From a virus: 36,312 nucleotides of DNA. The first letter of the stretch is position 1. Each line of letters opens with the position of its first letter. This document shows positions 1 through 6,202 of this stretch, in pieces. Location: IMG/VR virus record IMGVR_UViG_3300050821_002747, positions 1 through 36,312 of that record. One strand, given 5' to 3'. A program made the translations under genes and the position numbers. A model generated the notes under the pieces. It was not told the origin of the DNA. It did no database searches and worked only from the letters and a program-made list of their open reading frames with translations.

Positions 1-261
1 CCGAGCAGCCCGAGCAGTCCAAGCAGCCCAAGCAGCCCGAGCAGCCCGAGCAGCGCGAGCAGCCCGAGCAGCGCGAGCAGTCCAAGCAGTCCGAGCAGCC
101 CAAGCAGCCCGAGCAGCCCGAGCAGTACGAGCAGTCCGAGCAGCCCGAGCAGCCCGAGCAGCCCGAGCAGTCCAAGCAGCCCGAGCAGCGCGAGCAGTAC
201 GAGCAGCGCAAGCAGCCCGAGCAGCGCGAGCAGTCCGAGCAGTCCGAGCAGTACGAGCAGT
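1..261. repeat. 9-bp tandem repeat, 29 units
   Basis: About 29 head-to-tail copies of the unit CCGAGCAGC run from the left edge to 261. Variation is limited to a few positions: CCG/CCA/GCG/ACG in the first triplet and AGC/AGT in the third. The copies continue to the window edge, so the true number is unknown; an assembly break or collapse here is likely. There are no unique spacers, so this is not a CRISPR array. Confidence 0.95.
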
Positions 262-474
262 TTTTCAAGCTATCAAGAGCCGTTTGCGCTTTTTTTTTGG
301 AACCGAAATACTCCACTGAGCACCGGTTGCCGTTCTTGTCTTCGATCCATGTCTTGTTCACGTCGATTCTCCTCTCGAATCTCCGGTAGGATCAGGGGCG
401 CTGCGACGGAATCGAATCCGCAGTCGTGCTTTTCGGAACACCCCTTCCCTACATGCCGAGTGCCAGCCAGGAGT
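1..474 (+). CDS. Partial C-terminal frame with (P/A/T)-S-S repeats
   Basis: Reading from base 1, the tandem repeat gives Pro/Ala/Thr-Ser-Ser triplets, and the frame stays open to a TAG at 472-474. Most unit-to-unit changes (CCG/CCA, AGC/AGT) are silent third-position changes in this frame, while they change residues in the other two plus frames. The gene cut by the right edge of the window is in the same register, so if the molecule is circular the two would join into one protein of about 245 residues. Against this, the 70 residues after the repeat are rich in Ser, Arg and Cys and do not look like a normal domain. The start lies outside the window. Low-complexity linker of a fibre is the best guess. 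Confidence 0.3.
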
Positions 475-627
475 TAGTTGTTCCTGCCAGGAATAAGTTC
501 ATCCTGTGGTGCTGAAAACACTCGGCAATCCCTTCGGCCTAGCCTGTCGGATGCTCGCTGCTCATGGAGGAACGGTAGGTCCGCTTGGTGGGAACTACTT
601 GCGAGCACCCGACACGCTGGCCGATCT
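262..627. other. Stretch without a convincing gene
   Basis: Apart from the weak continuation of the repeat frame to 474, no start with a ribosome binding site opens a plausible protein on either strand. On the minus strand, around 388-420, there is a sequence resembling the T-arm of a tRNA (ATTCGATTCC) followed by an acceptor-like segment, but its stem does not pair properly, so it is not called a tRNA. Confidence 0.5.
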
Positions 628-867
628 TCATGGGCACCTGTGCTTAACTTTCAATGCTGACAGCAAACCTCGTAAATCTGCCGCCAATTTCGGAAACTCT
701 TTCTCGCAAGCATTCGCATAGGCCGTGAGCGCCGGAACTGAAAACTGATCGTGGTCCGTATCGAGCACGAAATAAAAGCAGTCCTTGTGCTTTCCGGTCG
801 GATCATGTCGTGTGACTTCAAACTTTCGATACAATCCGAGATTCTTGTCCTGCCCGCTTCGACTCAT
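628..867 (-). CDS. Small conserved phage hypothetical protein
   Basis: 79 residues. The core (YRKFEVTRHD, then FYFVLDTDHDQFSVPALTAY) resembles a small soluble protein family common in phage early regions, whose function is unknown to me. ATG at 867 is preceded by GAGAGGT and overlaps the stop of the upstream gene (ATGA), so the two are translationally coupled. It is the last gene of the leftward operon. A role in host takeover or DNA metabolism would be pure guesswork. Confidence 0.75.
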   Translation of the reverse strand: MSRSGQDKNLGLYRKFEVTRHDPTGKHKDCFYFVLDTDHDQFSVPALTAYANACEKEFPKLAADLRGLLSALKVKHRCP

Positions 868-1103
868 CGCCTACCTCTCTTTCCCCTCATCCGGCAATCT
901 CGGCCTAGCCTGTCTGTCATTAGATATTTTGCCCTGCAAGAAACCAACATAGCGAACATCTGCTGTGAGGTACTGTCGAAGAAATAATCTCCGTGTGGCC
1001 CGTTCAATAAATGTTCATTGCCCCACCCATCGTTGTATGCTTCGTAGCCCAACTCTTTAGTAATCTGTTCACGAGCCTTTTTAAGATGCGATTTTGTGGG
1101 CAT
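864..1103 (-). CDS. Small hypothetical protein
   Basis: 79 residues starting MPTKSHLKKAREQITKELGY. I chose ATG 1103 rather than the longer form from 1133 because a clear AGGAG lies 7-8 nt upstream of 1103. The N-terminal half is basic and helical; the C-terminus ends in an Arg-rich tail (RLGRDCRMRGKRGRR) that could bind nucleic acid. It overlaps the gene upstream by about 23 bp and the gene downstream by 3 bp. No family is recognised. Confidence 0.65.
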   Translation of the reverse strand: MPTKSHLKKAREQITKELGYEAYNDGWGNEHLLNGPHGDYFFDSTSQQMFAMLVSCRAKYLMTDRLGRDCRMRGKRGRR

Positions 1104-1266
1104 TTTCAAATCTCCTGTTTGCGGCGATTTCAATAAGTCTCAGAACATCTTTTCTTGAAAGCATAGGGTTATTTGGATTCTTTGAGACTAACCCATAACT
1201 CGGCAAGCATCGAATTGCAGACCACAGCTTATAATCACGCTCATCCCATCCATTTATTCTGCTCAT
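1081..1266 (-). CDS. Small hypothetical protein
   Basis: 61 residues, starting MSRINGWDERDYKLW. The start overlaps the stop of the preceding gene as ATGA (1263-1266), the usual sign of coupled translation in this operon. The sequence is mixed helix with several Trp/Tyr and basic residues and has no recognisable motif. Function unknown. Its 3' end overlaps the next gene. Confidence 0.6.
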   Translation of the reverse strand: MSRINGWDERDYKLWSAIRCLPSYGLVSKNPNNPMLSRKDVLRLIEIAANRRFENAHKIAS

Positions 1267-1994
1267 TCCGGCACCTCAGTTGGCTGGTCGAGCAGGCGGC
1301 GAACAAAGTTAATGTGAGCCTGCCTGCAACTCGGTTCTGTAGTTTCAAGATATTCGATAACGGACTCCAGTGGCTTCCTTCTCGTCTCGCGGTCATGCTC
1401 GGCGAGTGCCTTGTCCCCGGCGTCGTCGGTGAGGGCGTTGATTTGCTCCTCAAGTGTAGGACCACCGATAGTGAATGTACCTAGTTGCACTTCGCCGTAA
1501 GCAGGAAGTTGTACAGGTTCCACATGCGCCAATCGAGCCACCGCCATCCTCATCCCCGCTCTGGCGAGGGCTATCTCCGCAGGTCGAGTCTCAAAGTCGG
1601 TCTTGTGGATGTAGTCCTGTAGTGCGTTCCACTGGCGTTTGAGGGAATCCAGTTCATCGCGCAGGTCGGCAACGCGCTTGTCAACCTCGGCCCACACCTC
1701 GGCGCAAACAGCAATCATCAGTTTTCGATTATTCTCGGGAACCTGCCCCCAAGGCACCGATGACGCCTTTCGAGTCTCGTAGCCGAACGATGGCGCAAGA
1801 CGTTCGTATGTATCGTGAAACTGTTTTGCCAGTTCTTCGGCACTATGCCTGTCCGTCGTAGTAAGATCGGAAACTTCGGCCCGCATCGAGGCTTCACAGG
1901 CTCGCCATGCCATTTTAGCGATGGCTTTGCCACCACCTAATCCGCCAGCGAATGCCAATGCTTGCCACTCCTCGAAACTCTGCCTCTTGCTCAT
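1263..1994 (-). CDS. Conserved phage hypothetical protein
   Basis: 243 residues. ATG 1994 is preceded by TAGGAGG at good spacing, so it is preferred to an upstream start at 2030 that would run into the ATPase gene. The middle carries a segment I associate with many phage accessory proteins: a His-x2-Tyr-Glu-x-Leu-Ala-Pro core, then GYETRK, VPW and EVPENNRKLMIAV-like residues (about 60-100). After it comes a helical region suited to a coiled coil (residues about 105-130). The function of this family is not known to me. It sits directly downstream of the RecA-like ATPase with an 8-nt gap, so it is part of the replication/recombination operon. Confidence 0.75.
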   Translation of the reverse strand: MSKRQSFEEWQALAFAGGLGGGKAIAKMAWRACEASMRAEVSDLTTTDRHSAEELAKQFHDTYERLAPSFGYETRKASSVPWGQVPENNRKLMIAVCAEVWAEVDKRVADLRDELDSLKRQWNALQDYIHKTDFETRPAEIALARAGMRMAVARLAHVEPVQLPAYGEVQLGTFTIGGPTLEEQINALTDDAGDKALAEHDRETRRKPLESVIEYLETTEPSCRQAHINFVRRLLDQPTEVPE

Positions 1995-2002
1995 GGAGCC
2001 TC

Positions 2003-2857
2003 CTACAATCTTATTTCCCCGGCGCGGCACTCGCTCCAGAAGGTCGGGCCAAACGATTTGCGATTGGGGATTTCCATTTCCACCCGTGGCGATTCCAAGA
2101 CGGAAAGATTGTCACGAAGCACTCTGCACGTCACCACGCCACCGCTTAGTTCCAACAGTACCAAAGTCTCCACCACGGAAGGCATGGTAGGCGAGCCCGA
2201 CAGGTTACAATCCATGCCCACCTCTGCCCTGAATGCCTTGCGATCCTTGCTTTCCTTAAAGCCGCCCTCGCGCTGCTCTTTAATTGGCTTGGCAATGGAG
2301 GTTAGGATCACGTTCAATGTCTCCGACTGGCGAATAGGGTCAAGGAACGCGCTGTCATAGGCGCCCTTGGCAATCTTCCAGTAGTCTTCTGGATTGCCTG
2401 GGACCGGACTTCCCTTTTTCTCTATGCCAGTAGGGAACTTGGTGCCTTTCTTGGCGTCCATGTAGGCCACGCGCGAGACTCCGGCAATGGACTGAGTGGC
2501 GAGGTCTTGAGCCTGGTCCCAGATTGGACCCATGCTCTCTACGGCCAGCCAGTCGCCAGGGCGGTGCTCGGCCATAATCTTGGCGACCGTCTCAGTGATC
2601 TCGTTCATGCTGTGCATGCGATAGTAGATGATGTTCTTGGGCACGTCTGGCCCGAAGCCCATCAAGGCGCTCTTGATCTTGTTCTCGGAATCAATGATGT
2701 AGAAGCGCGCATCGGGATGGATCTGTTCAACCCACCACGCGATGCTGATACAGGCACAGGTCTTGCCAACGCCATCCTTGCCTGCAATAAGCATTAGCTC
2801 GCGACAGGGATAGCCGCCCAATAGTTCTTTACTGGATTGCGCTATCAATTCGGACAT
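2003..2857 (-). CDS. RecA-like P-loop ATPase (phage recombination/replication)
   Basis: 284 residues from ATG 2857, which has a near-perfect AGGAGG 6 nt upstream; a longer GTG form from 2926 has no such site. Walker A is GKDGVGKT at residues 26-33, preceded by a beta-strand (ELMLIA). A strand ending in DSE (YIIDSE, 53-58) is at the place where RecA-like phage ATPases have an acidic residue. The fold is that of the RecA/AAA_24-type phage nucleotide-binding proteins that usually sit beside a RecB-like nuclease and an SSB-like protein, as here (3230-3757, 4175-4948). Probable role: ATP-driven strand exchange or single-strand binding during phage recombination. The substrate is inferred from family and context, not seen. 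Confidence 0.8.
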   Translation of the reverse strand: MSELIAQSSKELLGGYPCRELMLIAGKDGVGKTCACISIAWWVEQIHPDARFYIIDSENKIKSALMGFGPDVPKNIIYYRMHSMNEITETVAKIMAEHRPGDWLAVESMGPIWDQAQDLATQSIAGVSRVAYMDAKKGTKFPTGIEKKGSPVPGNPEDYWKIAKGAYDSAFLDPIRQSETLNVILTSIAKPIKEQREGGFKESKDRKAFRAEVGMDCNLSGSPTMPSVVETLVLLELSGGVVTCRVLRDNLSVLESPRVEMEIPNRKSFGPTFWSECRAGEIRL

Positions 2858-3229
2858 GGATTCCTCCTGAGAGTCCACGGTAAAGGTGGTACAGGTGCCG
2901 TCATGCTCATCAAACACTGTGGCCACCGTGCGTAGACAGGCGGCACCCGATCTTCACCTTGAAGGGCCGGGGAAAGCCAAGCCCCTCAAGGTCCGCTTCC
3001 CAGCCGAGTTTTCTGCTAACTAGCCTTGTTCATTGGCCTTGTTGCGTGTTCACTGGGAAGCGAAATTCAAACTTTCGGTGTCGTTCCTATTCCATCTTGG
3101 TATCCCATAGATGGGCTTCCTTTTCTCTCTGCCCGTTTGTCCGCTTGCGTCCATGTTGACCAGTCAGCGGCGAGGTAGGTACGGGCCAAGCAACCTAATG
3201 CGTCCACAACGACACCTTGTTGTACAACT
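2858..3229. other. Gap of about 370 bp with no firm gene
   Basis: On the minus strand two short frames exist. One, 3053-3154, starts with ATG, gives 34 residues (MDASGQTGREKRKPIYG...) and has no ribosome binding site. The other is open from about 3029 to the stop at 2910-2912; it contains GLGFPRPFKVKIG but has no ATG, GTG or TTG start. Neither is called as a gene. This breaks the otherwise tight packing of the leftward operon, so it may hold a decayed gene. Confidence 0.5.
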
Positions 3230-3757
3230 TCAAACTCTCAATGCTTTGGCGTTCTCTAAGATCATTTGCCAATTATCAGCCAGCTCCGCAGGCGTGAACA
3301 GTATGTCCCACGCCTTAATAATGGGCACGGGCGGGCGCCAATTCCCTCCGACATAGAACACGAACAGGGATGCGCGGCACATTCCAAGCATCTGGCAATA
3401 GGCTTTTATTTGCCAGAAGTATTCCAGCTTGGACTCGATGGGCTTGATCGCGGACCCAAAGTTTGCTTTGTATTCCTGCACCGACCAGTCCACAGTATCA
3501 ATGGCGTCAGGCGAACCGATGATGCCGTCGCACTCAATCTCGCCTATGCGCTCGTAGCGAGGCGGCTGGAAGGTCGCTGCCGCCAGTTGAGCTTCAAAGA
3601 GCCTGCCTACCGTGGCGAACATGTTCAAGTCATCTTCAGTGAAGTCGTTCTCTTTGGCGCGGCCGATAGCCTTGCTCATGTGCCTGATAACGGCACTGAC
3701 GTGGATCCCAGAGCTGCGAACGGCATTCTGTTCCGGCGATAGAACTAAGTCGGACAT
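3230..3757 (-). CDS. RecB/Cas4-like PD-(D/E)XK exonuclease
   Basis: 175 residues starting MSDLVLSPEQ. The RecB-type nuclease signature is complete and in order: G51-x3-E55 (GRLFE), D84 in GSPDAID, E95-Y-K97 in VQEYK, and Q116-x3-Y120 in QIKAY. These are the metal-binding Asp/Glu, catalytic Lys and the Gln/Tyr of the RecB subfamily. Such phage proteins are 5'-3' or double-strand exonucleases that make single-stranded ends for recombination. The neighbouring RecA-like ATPase (2003-2857) and SSB-like protein (4175-4948) fit a recombination module. The start is less certain because no strong ribosome binding site precedes ATG 3757; an in-frame extension to 3880 is open but looks like basic noise. 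Confidence 0.8.
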   Translation of the reverse strand: MSDLVLSPEQNAVRSSGIHVSAVIRHMSKAIGRAKENDFTEDDLNMFATVGRLFEAQLAAATFQPPRYERIGEIECDGIIGSPDAIDTVDWSVQEYKANFGSAIKPIESKLEYFWQIKAYCQMLGMCRASLFVFYVGGNWRPPVPIIKAWDILFTPAELADNWQMILENAKALRV

Positions 3758-3788
3758 GGACACCGTTCGCTCTGAGAGTCGCACTGGC

Positions 3789-4172
3789 CTATTCTCCCGC
3801 CGCCTGTGCCAGTGGAGCCCCTTTGGATTCCACCACTGACGGCCCTTTCTTTGCCTTTCTGCCTGCCTGCATCTTGGCAATCTGCTCAGGCGTGAGCGTT
3901 CGCTTCTTTGTCCCAGCCTTACGGCTGCGTTTGGCCTTTACCGGAGTCCCGTCAGCGAAGATGGCCAAAGCTTCCTCCGCCGCCTCCACCCTTGCTTGAG
4001 CATGGGCAAGACGCCGCTTCAGTTCTGCTACGATCATTCCGTTGATATTCAACTTCTTTCTCCTTCTCCGCTTGTGCAGCGGTAATCTAAGCATGTCCAT
4101 GTGGAAGGACACGAAATAATTGTACCGGCGCTGCGCTTCTACCACGGCCGGGTTGATGCCCAGCGGACACAT
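3789..4172 (-). CDS. Small basic, Lys/Ala-rich protein (histone-like tail)
   Basis: 127 residues in the long form from ATG 4172, which begins 2 nt after the stop of the gene upstream. An alternative TTG at 4052, with AAGGAG about 7 nt upstream, would give 87 residues starting at NINGMIVAELKRR. The common part has a helix or coiled coil (ELKRRLAHAQARVEAAEEAL), then a basic tail (KAKRSRKAGTKKRTLTPEQ, KMQAGRKAKK) like that of nucleic-acid-binding proteins. The KRRRRKK stretch just before the TTG could be coding, and also mimics a ribosome site, so I cannot decide between the starts. Function inferred only as nucleic-acid binding. Confidence 0.65.
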   Translation of the reverse strand: MCPLGINPAVVEAQRRYNYFVSFHMDMLRLPLHKRRRRKKLNINGMIVAELKRRLAHAQARVEAAEEALAIFADGTPVKAKRSRKAGTKKRTLTPEQIAKMQAGRKAKKGPSVVESKGAPLAQAAGE

Positions 4173-4174
4173 TG

Positions 4175-4948
4175 CTAGGCCAAAGTTACAGTTTCACCGT
4201 CAGACACCCAGGTTTCGGGAGTTGAGTTTTCCACGAGCCAAGCCGCGTCCCCTGCCAGCTTCTTGAGGGCCATCATGTTCGGCTTCAATGCGGGATCCTT
4301 GGTCGCCGCCAGCATGACATCGGTAGAGAGCTTGACGCGCGTGACAGTGTTATCGGGCTTGGTGGCCAGGATGGTGAGAATGAGATCCCTGGCGGCTTGG
4401 TTGAGGTCCGCGTTGCCATTAGCAGCAGCGTGGGCAGTTGGCGCGGACGCGGACGTGGCGGCAGCGGAAGTTGACGTAGGGCGTGAGGTCGTGGCCCCTG
4501 CTTTCTTGGCACTGGGCAGGGCGATGATCTTGTCCACGATCAGCACGGTCTTGTCCTTGTCGCCTTCCTTGTCGATGCCCGACATCTTGGGAAGGGCTTG
4601 CCTGATGACGTGGGCTTTGGTCCCATTGAAGATACGCACATCGGTATCGACATTGGGGAACTTCTGGGCGAGAAGAGAGTCGATGTATCGCTTGGCCTTG
4701 CACTTGACATCGAGAGCAGTCTCGAAGCCTGTGCCATCCTCAAGCGGCGTTGCCTTGCCGCAAGAGTAGGCTTCGACGTGCTCGACACCTTCCTCGTCCA
4801 CCATCTCCACAATCAGGGCGTTGACCACCATACCTCCGGGGTACTTGTACTCACCCGTCCTGTGGGATTTGAGCGTAACAACTACATTGTCCAGAAAGCC
4901 GCCTGTCGTGCCTTCCACAAGCGAGGCTCCCCGCTTTGCTTCTGCCAT
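4175..4948 (-). CDS. Conserved phage protein, possible SSB-like recombination partner
   Basis: 257 residues from ATG 4948 with AAGGAG upstream. The N-terminal 150 residues look like a beta-rich domain (FLDNVVVTLKSHRTGEYKY, then ALIVEMVDEEGVEHVEAYSCG, VRIFNGTKAHVIR and TVLIVDKIIALP). A low-complexity Ala/Ser/Thr linker follows (about 150-178), then a small helical, winged-helix-like domain. Similar proteins in other phages stand beside RecB-like nucleases and RecA-like ATPases, which suggests a single-strand DNA-binding role. No OB-fold residue pattern can be proven by eye, so this is inference from context. It is followed by a 2-nt gap to the basic small protein. Confidence 0.6.
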   Translation of the reverse strand: MAEAKRGASLVEGTTGGFLDNVVVTLKSHRTGEYKYPGGMVVNALIVEMVDEEGVEHVEAYSCGKATPLEDGTGFETALDVKCKAKRYIDSLLAQKFPNVDTDVRIFNGTKAHVIRQALPKMSGIDKEGDKDKTVLIVDKIIALPSAKKAGATTSRPTSTSAAATSASAPTAHAAANGNADLNQAARDLILTILATKPDNTVTRVKLSTDVMLAATKDPALKPNMMALKKLAGDAAWLVENSTPETWVSDGETVTLA

Positions 4949-4953
4949 AGTAG

Positions 4954-5143
4954 CTACTCCTTTTTCTTAGATTTGACTGCATCGGCTGTATAACTCATTG
5001 ATCTTCCCGTCGCCACTGCCGACAATGACATCGGAATCCTAACGGCCCTTGCGCTTGCTCTGATACCAGGACCTCTTTCAATGTCTGCCGTTCCAGAAAA
5101 ATCCGTGTATTCCGGTATATCAAACCGCCCTACCGGAAGGGCT
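4954..5143 (-). CDS. Possible -1 frameshift extension of the 5142-5363 gene
   Basis: After the TAG of the upstream gene, the -1 frame stays open for 62 codons (starting LALPVGRFDIPEYTDFSGT) to a TAG that sits inside the ribosome site of the next gene. No ATG, GTG or TTG opens this frame until an internal ATG at 5031. The upstream gene ends C CCT TTC TAG, which is the canonical X XXY YYZ slippery heptamer, and a hairpin GCCCT/AGGGC follows directly. It may be a programmed frameshift product, an independent 25-codon peptide, or chance. Confidence 0.3.
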
Positions 5144-5154
5144 AGAAAGGGCGG
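5125..5154 (-). other. Hairpin at the end of the 5142-5363 gene
   Basis: On the minus strand CCGCCCT (5148-5154) can pair with AGGGCGG (5125-5131), spanning the stop codon. A smaller hairpin GCCCT-TCCGGT-AGGGC lies within it. Only a short T-rich stretch follows, so it is a weak terminator but a plausible frameshift stimulator or mRNA structure. Confidence 0.5.
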
Positions 5155-5363
5155 ACGACAATTTCAATGTCATCGAGTTTGTCAACGTGCGTGTCTGGTA
5201 TGGCCCTGCTTGCCAGCACAGATACCTGTTCAGGACTTAATGCCAGCGCCGAGGTCGGCTGAATCAGGACTTCCGACTTCGGTGTTTCGCCACGGTCGTT
5301 CTGCTCCTTCGTTGGCTTTGGATGATACAATACAGCGTACTCAAACAGTTTTCCTTTTGCCAA
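5142..5363 (-). CDS. Small conserved phage protein (KLFEYAVLYHPKPTKEQ family)
   Basis: 73 residues. The pattern KLFEYAVLYHPKPTKEQ, then GETPKSEVLI, then a helix ending in KLDDIEIVVRPF, is typical of small proteins conserved in many phages; the function is unknown to me. The start is TTG at 5363, supported by AAGGAG 7 nt upstream and by alignment of the family N-terminus MAKGKLFEY. It ends with a slippery CCCTTTC just before TAG (see the -1 frame extension). It lies in the leftward operon between a Trp-rich small protein and the SSB-like gene. Confidence 0.8.
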   Translation of the reverse strand: MAKGKLFEYAVLYHPKPTKEQNDRGETPKSEVLIQPTSALALSPEQVSVLASRAIPDTHVDKLDDIEIVVRPF

Positions 5364-5374
5364 GATAGGCTCCT

Positions 5375-5548
5375 TTACTTTGATTTACGTCCAGTCCATT
5401 TTTCGTTCAGTGGTAAGATATATTCCTCGCACAGCAACTTCCCGAACCAGTACCAGACCCAGCTGCCGTGCGGAGATATCCAGCTGCAGAACCTTATTGC
5501 TGCATTCCATAGCCAATCAGGAGTCCATTGTGCTCGCCTGGTTGCCAT
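5375..5548 (-). CDS. Small Trp-rich hypothetical protein
   Basis: 57 residues starting MATRRAQWTPDWLWNAAIRF. ATG 5548 has AAGGAA 7 nt upstream and follows the stop of the preceding gene by one base, so it is preferred to a longer form. Seven Trp residues in 57 are striking, and the middle (WISPHGSWVWYWFGKLL) is hydrophobic enough to be a membrane-associated or amphipathic segment. No family recognised. Confidence 0.6.
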   Translation of the reverse strand: MATRRAQWTPDWLWNAAIRFCSWISPHGSWVWYWFGKLLCEEYILPLNEKWTGRKSK

Positions 5549-5549
5549 G

Positions 5550-5723
5550 TTATTTCCTTGGCGCAGGGTCAAGGGGATAGCGCCTTCTCGCAGCTTCCTC
5601 GAACGAAGCCATAATCTGAGGCTGGTGCCGTAGCATCCATCGCCTTGCTAGACTGGCCGCGTATTGAAGGCGCTTGCGGGATTGACGGGTATTCCCCTTA
5701 ACCCTGTCGCTTACCTGCTTCAA
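5550..5723 (-). CDS. Small basic hypothetical protein, first gene of leftward operon
   Basis: 57 residues from a TTG start at 5723, chosen because AGGAG lies 8 nt upstream and because a promoter (5749-5777) occupies the upstream part of the same open frame. The sequence is helical and strongly basic (RVKGNTRQSRKRLQ, ARRWMLRH, ARRRYPLDPAPRK), so nucleic-acid binding is possible. Being the first gene after an operator-containing promoter, it could be regulatory, but no helix-turn-helix is evident. Confidence 0.5.
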   Translation of the reverse strand: MKQVSDRVKGNTRQSRKRLQYAASLARRWMLRHQPQIMASFEEAARRRYPLDPAPRK

Positions 5724-5748
5724 TGATTGGTTCTCCTGAGACACCACT

Positions 5749-5777
5749 CTTATAAACCTGTTCCATAGAAAAGTCAA
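5749..5777 (-). promoter_or_regulatory. Leftward sigma70-type early promoter
   Basis: Minus strand: -35 TTGACT (5777-5772), 17-bp spacer, -10 TATAAG (5754-5749). Transcription would begin near 5742, giving a leader of about 20 nt to the TTG start at 5723. The spacer contains TTCTATGGAA, one copy of the recurrent operator-like word, so a bound protein would block polymerase here. Confidence 0.8.
5761..5770 (-). promoter_or_regulatory. Operator-like site 1 (TTCYATRGAA)
   Basis: TTCCATAGAA on plus, TTCTATGGAA in the direction of the leftward promoter. It lies between the -35 and -10 of that promoter. Confidence 0.7.
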
Positions 5778-5796
5778 GCGGTAATTTCACTGGACA

Positions 5797-5811
5797 ACAA
5801 AATAATTTTGT
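5797..5811. promoter_or_regulatory. 15-bp perfect palindrome
   Basis: ACAAAAT-A-ATTTTGT is a perfect 15-bp palindrome about 20 bp upstream of the leftward -35. It may be an activator or repressor site, and differs from the TTCYATRGAA word. Confidence 0.5.
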
Positions 5812-5846
5812 GGTAGGCTGCTTTACGCATGTGAATCCTCCACAGA

Positions 5847-5942
5847 ACAGCCCTGGTCCCTTACTCTCTCCTGAGCAATAGGTCAGGGCAGAACTACCCA
5901 GACGGAAGGGCTGTCGTCGCGCATACGATGGCCCTTTTGTTT
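5847..5942 (+). ncRNA. Candidate small RNA or attenuator leader
   Basis: Within 100 nt three mutually exclusive stems can form: GCCCTG (5850-5855) with CAGGGC (5884-5889); ACAGCCC (5847-5853) with GGGCTGT (5908-5914), which would open the terminator; and the terminator stem itself (5906-5911 with 5931-5936). That is the layout of an attenuator or of a short terminated RNA. No convincing promoter is visible just upstream; TGGACA at 5791 with a poor -10 is the only candidate. Confidence 0.4.
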
Positions 5943-5944
5943 TG
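5906..5944 (+). terminator. Rho-independent terminator
   Basis: AAGGGC pairs with GCCCTT, with a second TCGT/ACGA stem inside and a short loop, followed by TTTTGTTTT. It ends any rightward transcript just before the promoter at 5951. Confidence 0.8.
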
Positions 5945-5950
5945 ATGGGC

Positions 5951-5978
5951 TTGACTTTCCACTGGAAATGTGCATAAT
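5951..5978 (+). promoter_or_regulatory. Rightward promoter 1
   Basis: TTGACT (5951-5956), 16-bp spacer, CATAAT (5973-5978). The spacer holds TTCCACTGGAA, an 11-bp palindrome whose TGGAA half-sites match those of the operator-like word. It directs transcription towards the ATPase gene. Confidence 0.65.
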
Positions 5979-6071
5979 GGTTGATGACGCTGTGAGCCTA
6001 CGTCCAGCCACGGGGCGGCAGGTAGTGCAAAACTCCAGAATTATGCCAAGAGAGTTACCGTGGCCTTCCTG

Positions 6072-6099
6072 TTGACAATTCCATTAAAGTGTGCATAAT
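6072..6099 (+). promoter_or_regulatory. Rightward promoter 2
   Basis: TTGACA (6072-6077), 16-bp spacer, CATAAT (6094-6099). It shares TGTGCATAAT with promoter 1, 121 bp upstream, as though duplicated. The spacer contains TTCCATTAAA, a degenerate operator-like word. Confidence 0.7.
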
Positions 6100-6155
6100 A
6101 GTTCCGCTCCCTGGCCGGGGAGTTGCCGCGAACGAGTTTCGGGCATCATGTTAGC

Positions 6156-6179
6156 AGGGCGCTTCTCCAGGGGCGCCCT
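6156..6179 (+). promoter_or_regulatory. Hairpin before the ATPase start
   Basis: AGGGCGC (6156-6162) pairs with GCGCCCT (6173-6179) around a 10-nt loop. It has no T-run, so it is not a terminator. It would hide a TTG start at 6179 and leave the GTG at 6203 free. Confidence 0.55.
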
Positions 6180-6202
6180 TGCTGACATACCTGGAGCGTT
6201 GT

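Noticed and set aside
1-261. CRISPR array or collagen-like gene on the minus strand
   Set aside because: The repeat is continuous with no spacers. The minus Gly-Leu-Leu frame has TGA and TAG immediately upstream of the repeat and no start codon.
388-430. A tRNA gene on the minus strand
   Set aside because: The T-arm-like stem does not pair canonically, and no anticodon or D arm is present.
4263-4769. Plus-strand open frame of 168 codons
   Set aside because: Antisense to the 4175-4948 gene, which has the ribosome site and family-like sequence.
5081-5368. Plus-strand open frame of 95 codons
   Set aside because: It is the complement of the well-supported 5142-5363 gene and has no ribosome site.
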